From: Jaltomata sinuosa
Lineage: Eukaryota; Streptophyta; Magnoliopsida; Solanales; Solanaceae
Reading direction: 5' to 3'
DNA: 64,000 bases
Assembly: GCA_003996215.1 (NCBI GenBank)
Contig: QJPP01007520.1
Location: 310,001 to 374,000, forward strand
Shown here: positions 32,625 to 43,359 of the stretch, piece after piece
Numbering within the stretch: the first letter of the stretch is position 1
How the letters are laid out: every line of letters starts with the position of its first letter
Notes under the pieces: generated by a model
Told to the model about the DNA's origin: nothing
The model's input: the letters and a program-made list of their open reading frames with translations, nothing else
Database searches by the model: none
Position numbers and translations under genes: made by a program

Positions 32625-35600
32625 TTAAAGGGCCATCTCTGCTTGTAAAGCAGCAAGTTCATCTTCTTCAGCAGTGCGAATCCGAGGATTCGGACGAGCA
32701 TGTTGCTTTTCTGCTGCCACGTGGATTGCGGCAGCAGAGGCTGTGGTTGCTGGTTGAAGCAACTGCTCTTCCAATTCAGCACTCTCCAATTCTTCGAGTT
32801 CTGCTTCCAATTCATCCTACAAGTATAACACGATAAAACAAAATTAGAGGTGGCAAATGAGCGAGTTGGATCAAACTTTGACATGTCGAAACGGTTCAAA
32901 CCAATAAACAGGTCATAACCTAGCTCGCCAAAAATTTGTTCGGGACAAAATAGGTTGGGTCAAGATGATGAAACAATGCCCCAACTGATCACTTTTCAAC
33001 CCTTGTAATTATAAATTAAAATATAGCCATTGTGAGCTTCAAATTTCATCTTGCGGAATTTGAAACTCCATGACAGTGGCTACTTTTTAAAGACGGGGAC
33101 GTGAAGTGGCTATTTGTGAATTTTTACCCGGTCAAGATGGGTAAAAAACGAGTCATAACTCAACCCGCCAACATGATCCAAATTCTACTCTTTTTCTATT
33201 ATGCTTAAAAAAAAGATTTGAAAGCTAATATCCTTTTCTTCCAAAAGAACATAGTTCTCAATCTCCAAATTTGATCTTGTATGTTTGGATTTTGGTATGT
33301 TGGGTTACACTATTTTGACCCATTTTGACCTAATAGTTTGATGGGTCATTTCGAGTTCAAATCAACAAGTCATAACCCAATCCGTTTAAACTTGGGCGAG
33401 TTGGTAGGTTACGAAAAAAATAGTTGGTCGATTTTGCCATGTCTAAGTACAAAATATCAGAAGTTCACCAAAGAATACAAGTAGACTATGTTGTTCGGAT
33501 TCTCCAAAAATGTTGCTGCACCAGTATCAGATCCTTCAAAAATGCACTACTTTGGAGGATATGACACGCATCCACCGTCATTTTTAAGAGTCCGAGCAAC
33601 ATAGACAAATAGAATCCTGAGGGGATCATAATAAGAGATAGGCAAGAAACCTCATCAAAGTCAGCTGCTGCACCAACAGGAGTAGCCAAAGCATCCTGTA
33701 TTTGTTTAATGTTCTCAGTTTGTTCGTTTATTTCGTCCATCGTCTTTTCCACATCATCGATTTTCCTGTAAAATAAGATGTATTAAGAGCAAGAGAGTTG
33801 ATAGCAGAGTAACAAAAGAGCAGAAGAACCTAAGAATTTGGAGTTATAACGTTCATAAAAGAAAGAAAAATAAACCTTCATGTAATATTAAAGTAATGAA
33901 AAAGAATCGGATTTCGTCATTTGACTTGGTTTTGGACAAAAAAAAAAAAGCAATAGCATAGAAAAGAGGTTTCAGGCTATTGCGACGGGCCAATTTGCAC
34001 GCACCTCGACTATTTCTACGGGGTACCAGATACTTCCCACCAGCACAGGTACCGGGTGACTCTATCTACCAGACTCGGATAAATAGAAGAAATCACCTAG
34101 TGGTTTTGCCTCAGATGAAATTTGAACCTGAAACCTCATGATTCTAACTTCATTGACTATTGGGCCACACCTAACAGTTGTATTAAGTGAGGTCGAGGAA
34201 TCTATTCTCCGAGTAACGGGATCGCTCACGAAGAGGAAAATGATGTAAGTTTGTCACTTACATTGCTTTCTGTATTCCTTTCATTGCAGCTGCTGCAGTT
34301 CTCAAAGCCTCAACAGTTTCAGTTGTAGCTTTAGCACCTTCTAGCGTTATCATCTACACATTTGAAAACTCGACATGTAATTTTATGTAGGACAAATAAT
34401 TTCACGAAAACGTCGCTAATAAACACGAAACCTGATCGTGAATGCGAAGCTGGAAATTGCCAAACTTCTCAATTTCCTGTTCATACATCCTCTTCCTCTT
34501 CAAACATTGGATAGCCGCTACCAAAAAAAAGAACGATAATTACAATTTCTCTTTAGTTCGAAAGAAGGCAAGAAATTTTAAGGAGATAACAAAGCCAGTA
34601 TGCTTATATAGTCTAACTTCTCTATAAACAACATTTCACTGTAACAATCAAGTCTTTTTCTTTTTGGAACCTATCTTTTCTGTTATATTAGAAAATATAC
34701 GTTTTGTTTTCTATAACAGCATTTTGCTATAGCAACCAAAAAGTTATCCGGACAAAGTGCAATATCTTGTCACCGAGTAGAAAGCCATCTGTAAAATCTC
34801 GAGGGCATGGGCTGAGATGCTTACACCTTACATACAAGATCAAAATTACTTTTTATGTATCTATGGTAGATGTTGAATCCCCTTAGTTTCTTTGTGTCTT
34901 ACTTCTTAATATATTGAATTCTCTTAGTGGAAATCCTGGTTCCGTTATTGCTCGAGAGTAATGAACAACCAGTATATGACTATCTAGCTGGAAAGAAAAT
35001 ATACTCGTAAGCAGTTTAGTAATATGTATTAGAAAGTTCGCACTTCATAATCGCGAATACATCCGGATACTTGGAAAATTTTAGGAAGCAAGCAAACAAC
35101 TCATCCATACCTCTCTTGTTCTTAGCTCTTGTAAACTCTTTGGCCTTTTCAACTTCCTCCGAAACCTTCTTCAGGAGTACTTTCTCCTTCTTCTCAAGAT
35201 TCTCTAATTGCTAGAAAATCGATAAAAAACACAAAAACTTCAAATACACACATCGTCTGAGAATAAACAAAACATCCACGTACAGGACGAGGAAGAAACT
35301 GGAGAACGATAAAATATCAAATACTTGGATGCAAAAGCAGCAAAGCAGCTAAAATCCCCTACGAAATGAAAAATGTTTCAAAAGTCTAATAAGCAAATGT
35401 AGCTCCATATGGAAACATTCAGAGAACCATCTTGCATTGTGTTAACTAATCTCACTTTCATCAAAATACGATGAACTCGAGAGCAAAAACAGAATCAATG
35501 AGGAATCCGGAAAGTATCTATTAGCTTAATCGAACCAACAAGATTGTGATTTAGCTGGAGATAAGCACATAACTATATCACCAACTTCAAACAAAGTCAG

Positions 35601-36759
35601 AAGAACGTAGACGAAATAAATGTAAGAATCAAACTAAAGAATCATCTCCAAAAAACTGCAAATTTTAACTAAATTGTTACAACATGATTGTGACTTAGCA
35701 AGAGCAACAGCAGACAGCTTTCAAGAATTCAAATTAATCTAAACTATTAAAATTTTATACTTCGATGATATGTTTGCTCTATCCAAAACAACAATTCAGT
35801 TATCCACTATGAACAGTGAGAGTAGGACCTATTTCGTCACGTTTTTATGCTCCAATTGTACACTATCCGTTTTTTATAATACTCAAACGTATAGGATGCT
35901 TAATCAATTACTATCATATAAAATGCGACAGAAGGAACATCCCTTGAGATACACGGCCCAACCCTCTTTCCCTTTTTCTGTCAACTTGGTCCAAGTAAAA
36001 GCAACTAATATGTTAGCTGCGTGTAACCTGATCCGGACACCACCATAATAAAAAATTCAAAAAGAAAAGAACACACTTCAACAAGATTCAAACACAAAGT
36101 TCACATACTAAACCACTTATACTATTGGGAGGCATATTTTTCACACCATTACAGAACTTCTGCCCATCACAATTACATGTTCATCCCCTTACAATCGTGC
36201 GTTGGATACGTTTCTATTGAGCTGAGGGTCTACCAGAAACAGCCTCTCTACCTCATAAAAGTAGGGGTAAAGCCTGCGTACATCCTACCCTCCGGTCTCC
36301 ACAGACCTCACTTGTGGAATTACACTTGGTTTATTATTGCAATTACACTTTCATCCAAAATCCACAAGTGATCTCAAAGTTAAAATCTTCCTATTCACTA
36401 AAAATATAACCAATACTTAGAATTAAACCAAACAAAGATGTTGTTCAATAGCAACTATTATATCATAACTCGGAAAAAAATGACTAACTTACATATGAAT
36501 ATGGAACATGTCAGTGTCACAATCAAAATTCACTACTAGGAATTAGCGATGGACAAATTTTATAGCTAAACAGTAAAATCCGACGTAATAGCAACATATT
36601 ATCAAAAAATTATGTTAACTACGAGCAATTTAGAGACAGATTAACGATGAAGTTCGTAGCTAATTCCAGTTTTATTGGTAGTGTCTTTACCTCATTCAAC
36701 TGTTCAAGAGCAGCAAGAACATTAGGTTCCTCCTTGGCTTTTCCAATTAACTTAAACAT
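32625..36759 (-). CDS. ESCRT-III subunit SNF7/VPS32 (CHMP4-like)
   Basis: SNF7 polymerises on endosomal membranes and drives budding of intralumenal vesicles into multivesicular bodies. Seven exons on the minus strand: 36691-36759, 35111-35210, 34432-34517, 34262-34353, 33651-33765 and 32625-32816 are clear coding blocks (six coding exons), giving 217 residues, the family length. It starts MFKLIGKAKEEPNVLAALEQ. The basic core helices follow: LENLEKKEKVLLKK, EFTRAKNKRAAIQCLKRKRM, GNFQLRIHDQMITLEGAKA and VEKTMDEINEQTENIKQIQ. The acidic C-terminal part has DELEAELEELESAELEEQLL, and the end EEDELAALQAEMAL is the MIM-type motif region. All phases match. Correction of count: only six coding exons are seen, and any further exon would be untranslated. 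Introns carry a SolS-like SINE, two MITEs and a CACTA-like MITE. The gene is divergent from the IAA-amino acid hydrolase, 1.2 kb apart. Confidence 0.93.
33486..33604. repeat. MITE, copy 2, with CTATGTTGTTC termini
   Basis: The same family as 32428-32546: starts CTATGTTGTTCGGATTC, ends AGAGTCCGAGCAACATAG, also 119 bases. It lies in the SNF7 intron 47 bases past the exon ending at 33651. Confidence 0.8.
33975..34185 (-). repeat. SolS-like SINE in a SNF7 intron
   Basis: Minus orientation. A tRNA-like head holds AGGTTTCAGGTTCAAATTTC (B box), followed by CCACTAGGTGATTTCTTC, GGTACCTGTGCTGGTGGGA and GTCGAGGTGCGTGCAAATTG. The usual GACACCACGGTTAT end is not seen, so the 3' end is diverged or replaced. 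Confidence 0.75.
34640..34945. repeat. Diverged repeat block in a SNF7 intron
   Basis: Contains TATAACAGCATTTTGCTATA-type sequence and then GTTGAATCCCCTTAGTTTC with AATCCTGGTTCCG. The second part resembles 44735-44825 in the IAA-amino acid hydrolase intron, so it is a dispersed element. Confidence 0.5.
36226..36346 (+). repeat. SINE 3' part in SNF7 intron 1
   Basis: Plus orientation: CAGCCTCTCTACCTC, GGGGTAAAGCCTGCGTACAT, CACTTGTGGAATTACACTTG, matching the Solanaceae (TTG)n SINE body, with a degraded tail. Confidence 0.65.
36531..36683. repeat. CACTA-like MITE next to the SNF7 exon 1 donor
   Basis: Begins CACTACTAGGAATTAGCGA and ends with GCTAATTCC followed by ATTGGTAGTG, so the termini read CACTA...TAGTG and are inverted. 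Length 153 bases. Only seven bases separate it from SNF7 exon 1, so it adjoins the splice donor GTAAAGA. A clear 3-base target duplication was not found. Confidence 0.65.
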
Positions 36760-37976
36760 CTTCACAAATACAATGCAATTGCTATCAACCCTTCTTTAAT
36801 CTTGTGACTAAACCTATAATAAAAATAGAAAAGAACAAATTTTTATGAATAAAAAAACCAAGAAAATAGATTTTGTAACATAATATGAAATACCCACATA
36901 AAAAATAAATCAAGAATAATATTTTTTGTCACATACGTACCTTTTAGGGTACACAAAAGAGGGGGATCTGAACAACTCTAAAATAATAACAAGATTTGGA
37001 TTTTGAGTTTCTTTAGGCCTATTGGCTGAGTTGGCATTTTATTTTTATTTTTTTGTAACCGACTTAGATATATATTTTTACCATATTTATACAAATTACA
37101 ACATTAATTAGTTTAAATTATATACCACTTAGAATGTAACAACATATATCCAAAGAATTGTTCCCTAAGCATATTTATAGTATGTCCCTAATGTCAATAA
37201 CGAGAATTGATGAAAGATTAATGTTCGGGCGGATCTAGCATGAAAAGTATGAGTGCCAGTAATTTTGATTCAAATATTATTGAGAAATCAATTAAATAGA
37301 TTGGTGCAAGTCCCTCTCTGATAATACGACTTGAAGGCTTTAGCTATGCGGGCCTTTGAGGTGATATACCACGTGGCGTCTATCTCATCAAAATATAAGT
37401 CACATAAGATTGGGTGTTCACCTTCTTCCTTTTAAAAGTCGTTTAATATACAAATTAAATTATACCGATATTATAGAGTTATGAATAGAAAAATAATGTA
37501 AGATCGGGGTGGATTAGTCGAGGGGTGAAGGGAATATTGGGGGTTGGGGCATTTGGAAAGAAACAATAAACTGAAAATGCTATTTATGAAACTTATTTTT
37601 TATATTTCACTAAATCATTTTTTTTATTATAAGAAATTTATTTTTTAAAGAAAATATTCTCCACAATATCTTTTAGCAATAAAACATGTAAATAAGTCGT
37701 CTATTTGAGATGGCGATAATGTTTGCATACATATTATTCTCTTTAAATTTTCACCTGTAAAATTACACTAAATATTTTATTATTGTAATAAAATATAAAA
37801 CATATTGGAAAACATTTTCTAGTGTTTTCCTCACTACCAAACACACCCTTAGTATGATTAGCTCTTAACTTTATGGCTAGATTCTGATTCTGAATTCCTA
37901 AAAACTGCAAGTAAAAAGGGGCAAAAAATAGTACATTTTTTCCCCAAAAACTCTTAAAACATTTTTTCATCATTTC
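36760..37976. other. Shared upstream region of SNF7 and the IAA-amino acid hydrolase
   Basis: A divergent intergenic region of 1.2 kb. A MITE end reading AAAACATTTTC and ACTACCAAACACACCC lies at about 37805-37850; its family also appears at about 49246-49290. No certain TATA box or other control element was assigned. Confidence 0.45.
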
Positions 37977-40900
37977 ATGGGTTTCTTGAAATGGGTTCTT
38001 ACCATTTCTACTCTATGCACATTTTTAGCAACACCCACCTTATCAATTTCATTATTGAACCAAGGGGAATTGGCAAATATTTCAGCCAATTTCTTGAATC
38101 TTGCAAAAAGACCTGAGCTTTTTGATTGGATGGTGAAAATTAGGAGGACTATTCATGAAAATCCTGAGTTGGGGTTTGAGGAATTTGAGACTAGTAAACT
38201 TATAAGAAATGAGCTTGATAACATGGGGATTTCATATAAGTATCCTGTTGCTGTTACTGGTGTTGTTGGTTTTATTGGGACTGGAAAGCCACCTTTTGTT
38301 GCTCTGAGAGCTGATATGGATGCTCTTGCTATACAGGTCTTTTTATCAATTACTAGGTTTTATGTGCATTTCTAAATGTGTGCATATGTTTCTTTCTTGT
38401 CAATGTTTTAGTCATGTTAGTACTTTTGATAAGTATGTTATTGTTGTTCTTGTTGTTGTTGTAGTACTTCTTATATTTATCTTGCAATTAGATTGGCCCG
38501 AGGTGAGCTTAAATGGAACGACATTGTGAGGATTCATATAGCCGACCCTGACTTGGTGGGGATTGAGGGGTCTATGTTTAGTCATGTTAGTACATATTTT
38601 TTATTTTGCAATTATATTGGTTTGAGATGAGCTTAAGTGGAGCTACATGATCTGTGAGGATTCATATAGCTGACCCTAACTTGTTGGAGATTGAGGCGTA
38701 ATTGTTGTTGTATAACTTTCTTGTCAATGTTTTAGTCATGTTAGTACTTTTTATTTTTATTTGATATTATGTTGGCCGGAGATGAGCTTAAATGGAGCGG
38801 CATGACCTCTGAGGATTCATATAGCGGACCCTAACTGGTTGGAGATTGAGGCGTAATTGTTGTTGTATTCCTTTTAATATCATGTCGGATGGTTTAGACA
38901 AATAATAATGTGAGCTTTTGCCTTATCAATTTCTTTTTTGAACAAAGAGGAGTTGGCAAATATTTCAGCCAATTTCTTGAATCTTGCAAAAAGCTCTGAG
39001 CTTTTTGATTGGATGGTGAAATTAGGAGGACTATACATGAAAATCCTGAGTTGGGGTTTGAGGAATTTGAGACTAGTAAACTTATCAGAAATGAGCTTTA
39101 TAAAATGGGAATTTCTTACAAGTACCCCGTTGCTGTTACTGGTGTTGTTGGTTTTATTGGGACTGGAAAACCACCCTTTGTTGCTCTGAGAGCTGATATG
39201 GATGCTCTTGCTATACAGGTTTTCCGTCTCAAATTATCTGTCGTGATTTCTAGAATTAGTTGTCTCAAATTATTTGTCATTTTAAAGGTTCGAGACAAAA
39301 TGAATTATTTGTTTTCCATTATACCCTTAGTAGTAATTGTTCTTGATACATCGAGATGACACATAAATAGAGTAAATATTCGATGAAGAGAGATTATATC
39401 TGGAACATAAATAAGGGTAAAATAGTTAAAAAGCCCTCCTAATTAATGTTAAAATGACAGATAATATTACTTTCTTGTCAATGTTTTAGTACTGTTAGTA
39501 CTTTTTTGTTTTGTAATTATATTGGATTGAGATGAGCTTAAATGGAGTGACATGGTCTGTGAGGATTCATATAGCCGACCCTAACTTGGTGTAATTGAGC
39601 CGTAATTGTTGTTGTATTACTTTATTGTCAATGTTTTAGTCATGTTAGTACTTTTTATTTTGCAATTATGTTGGTCTGAGATGAGCTTAAATGGAGTGAC
39701 ATGGTCTATGAAATTTCATATAGTTGATCCTAACTTGGTGGGGATTGAAGTGTTGTTGTATCTTTCTTGTCAATGTTTTAGTCATTTTAGTACTTTTTAT
39801 ATTTATTTTGCAATTATATTGGCCCGAGGTGAGCTTAAATGGAACGACATAGTCTGTGAGGATTCATATAGCCGACCCTAACTTGGTGGGGATTGAGGGG
39901 TTTGTGTTTAGTCATGTTAGTACATATTTTTTATTTTGCAATTATATTGGTTTGAGATGAGCTTAAGTGGAGCTACATGGTCTGTGAGGATTCATATAGC
40001 TGACCCTAAATTGTTGGAGATTGAGGCGTAATTGTTGTTGTATAACTTTCTTGTCAATGTTTTAGTCATGTTAGTACTTTTTATTTTTATTTTGATATTA
40101 TGTTGGCCGGAGATGAGCTTAAATGGAGCGGCATGACCTCTGAGGATTCATATAGCGGACCCTAACTGGTTGGAGATTGAGGCGTAATTGTTGTTGTATT
40201 CCTTTTAATATCATGTCGGATGGTTTAGACAAATGATAATGTGAGCTTTTGCCTTATCAATTTCTTTTTTGAACAAAGAGGAGTTGGCAAATATTTCAGC
40301 CAATTTCTTGAATCTTGCAAAAAGCTCTGAGCTTTTTGATTGGATGGTGAGAATTAGGAAGACTATACATGAAAATCCTGAGTTGGGGTTTGAGGAATTT
40401 GAGACTAGTAAACTTATCAGAAATGAGCTTGATAAAATGGGAATTTCTTACAAGTACCCTGTTGCTGTTACTGGTGTTGTTGGTTTTATTGGGACTGGAA
40501 AACCACCCTTTGTTGCTCTTAGAGCTGATATGGATGCTCTTGCTATACAGGTCTTTTTATCAGTTACTAGGTTTTATGTGCATTTCTAAATGTGTTACAT
40601 GTATTCCTTTCTTGTCAATGTTTTAGTCATGTTAGTACTTTTTTATTTTTATTTTGACATTATGTTGGCTGAGATGAGCTTAAATGGAATGACATGGTCT
40701 GTGAGAATTCATATAGCTGACTTTAAGGGGTTGTTTGGTACGCAGATTAAATTATCTCGGGGTTGGGGTCCCTAGACTAATTTAACCCATATGGGAGGTG
40801 GGATACTATAATCCCATGTTAGATGGGATAAGGTGGGATATCCCAGGATTTTATACCATGTTTGGTTGATGTTATAAATTTATCCCAGGATAAATTTATA

Positions 40901-43324
40901 CCGTCAACCAAACATGGTAATCTAATACCAAACTTAATCCGGGATATCCCACCTTATCTCGAGTACCAAACGACCCCGAAATGTTCTAGTCATGTTATTA
41001 TTTTTTTCTAATTCTGCAATTATATTGTCCCAAGGTGAGCTTAAATGGAACGATATGGTCTGTGAGGATTCATATAGCTGACCCTAACTTGTTGGAGATT
41101 GAGGTGTAATTGTTGTTGTATACCTTTCTTCTCAATGTTTTAGTCATGTTAGTACTTCTTGTTGTTTTGCAAATATTTTGGCCTGAGAATGAGATGAGCT
41201 TAAGTGGAGTGACATGGTTTGTGAGGAATAAATAGCGGACCCTAACTTGGTGGGGATTGAGGCGTAATCGTTGTTGTATTATTTTCTTGTCAATGTTTTG
41301 TCATGATAGTAATTTTTATTTTGTAATTATATTGGCCCGAGATGAGCTTAAATGGAGTCACATGGTCTGTGAGGATTTGACCCTAACTTGTTGGAGATTG
41401 AGGCGTAATTGTTGTTGTATACCTTTCTTGTCAATGTTTTCATGTTAGTACTTTTTCTTATTTTGCAATTTTATTGGCCCGAGATGAGCTTAAATGGAGC
41501 GACATGGTTTGTGAGGATTCATATAGCTGACCCTAACTTGTTGGAGATTGAGGCATAATTGTTGTTGTATTCCTTTTCTTCTCAATGTCAGATAGTTTAG
41601 ACAAATGATAATGTGAGCTACTGCCTTATTGTATTTATTGATAATCTGCGGTAGAAGTTTGTGTAACGATATGCTTTTTGTTTGTTTGTTTTGGTCTTCT
41701 TTTTTTTTGGAGGGGGGAGGGGAGTTGGGTAGGGGGAAACTGTAGATGTAAAACTCTTAACATGTAATTATTTGTGTTGCACTCTGCCTTCAATATGTTG
41801 TTGATTGGTTCAGGAGGAAGTGGAATGGGAGCACAAGAGTAAAATTCCGGGCAAGATGCATTCTTGTGGACACGACGCCCATGTTGCTATGCTTTTGGGT
41901 GCTGCTAAGATTCTTCAGGAGCAGCGCGATGATTTGCAGGTTCATTGTGCAGTACTTTCCCTTAGCTTGGATTCAAGAATTTATGTCATTGTTCTATTTG
42001 CTGGCTAATTCTATATCATTAGTGTTTTTGCATCTGGAAAAGAAAATGTTATGGTATGTTTTACGGTCCTCTTTTCTGTTTATAGACTGGTGGTAACTTG
42101 GAACAGGAGCAGAGCTATAACTTTGTTTATGGGTTCGGCAGAACCAGTAGTTTTGGCCCAGACCTATATTTATGTCAAAATATCCATGTAATATGTACAA
42201 GTAATTTACCCAGAACCAAGGAAGCTGTCTCTTCTAGAACCTAGAACCCATAAACTCAAAATTCTAGCTCCGCCTCTGACTTGGAAACAAATTAGAGATT
42301 GAATTTTTCCGTAGATGAATGCTCTTTGTAAAAAGTGATCACTCTTAGATGTTGATTTTCCACCTGACTTAAATAAATGTCTCAGAAATGCCTTCACACA
42401 TATATTTGATCCATTCTTTGTGTTATGTTCTTTTATTAAAACCACCATTGAGTAGCCAGATAACAAGTTAAAACCTCCATTAAGAAAGTACATAAGACTC
42501 TTGAATCTTGTGGTCTTAAATCAAAGATATGTAGAATGTACCAAAATGTCTTTTAATCTTGTGGTCTTAAACATGCCATGTGGAAAGTTGAAATCAAAGA
42601 GTTGTCAAAAAAAGAAAGAGGCATTCTTTTTGAAACGGACTAAAAAGGAAAGTAAGACAAATAAATTGAAACGGAGGGAGTATAAATTTTTGTAGCACTT
42701 GATTGGAGAAATTGATAGTTTGACATGAGAGACTCTTGAAGTTGTGCTCCTATGCCAAACCCTACTAGACTCTTTTTCTTTTCATGGAAACCTCTGGGGA
42801 TTGAATGTCCTTATGAGTTGTGTATCTTCTCTAAGAAAGGATTTTGATTTATCTTATATTGGATTTTTTGTTGTATATTACCTGTTTATGTTATGATCTT
42901 GGGGATACATTACATAAGTTCAGTAGGTAAGATTTAAGACAGAACGTTACGTGCTTAAAGGCCTAAAATGGGTTAATCGGGGATTGACAGAACTTTTTGA
43001 TGGCAGGGAACTATTGTTTTGGTTTTTCAGCCAGCTGAGGAGGGTGGTGGAGGAGCAAAGAAAATGCTTGAATCCAGGATACTTGACAATGTTGATGCCA
43101 TCTTCGGTCTGCATGTTTCAGCCATTAGTCCTATTGGCACAGTTGCTGCCAGTTCTGGCCCTATCATGGCTAGCAGTGGCTTCTTTGAGGCAGTAATAAA
43201 GGGGAAAGGCGGTCATGCCGCAATTCCTCAACACAATATAGATCCAATATTAGCAGCTTCTAACATTGTAGTTAGTTTGCAACATCTTGTTTCGCGGGAA
43301 GCTGATCCCTTGGATTCACAGGTG

Positions 43325-43359
<35 letters not shown>

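Larger units (their letters stand above)
38390..41620 (+). repeat. Array of TTG-tailed repeat monomers in hydrolase intron 1
   Basis: About thirteen monomers of roughly 120-160 bases, with landmark GATGAGCTTAAATGGA near 38505, 38626, 38783, 39530, 39678, 39829, 39955, 40110, 40672, 41034, 41195, 41341 and 41482. Each runs TTCTTGTCAATGTTTTAGTC, GATGAGCTTAAATGGAGCGA, GGATTCATATAGCCGACCC, GGGATTGAGGCGTAATTG and TTGTTG. The end resembles a SINE 3' tail. A larger duplication offset by about 1331 bases includes the exon 1 copies. Confidence 0.85.

Noticed and set aside
38938..39359. Frames that look like a second and third hydrolase gene
   Set aside because: They are copies of exon 1 only, without start codon, signal peptide or the metal-binding exons, so not separate genes.
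42206..42493. 95-codon minus-strand frame in the hydrolase intron
   Set aside because: It overlaps a MITE-like repeat and intron sequence and has no recognisable domain.
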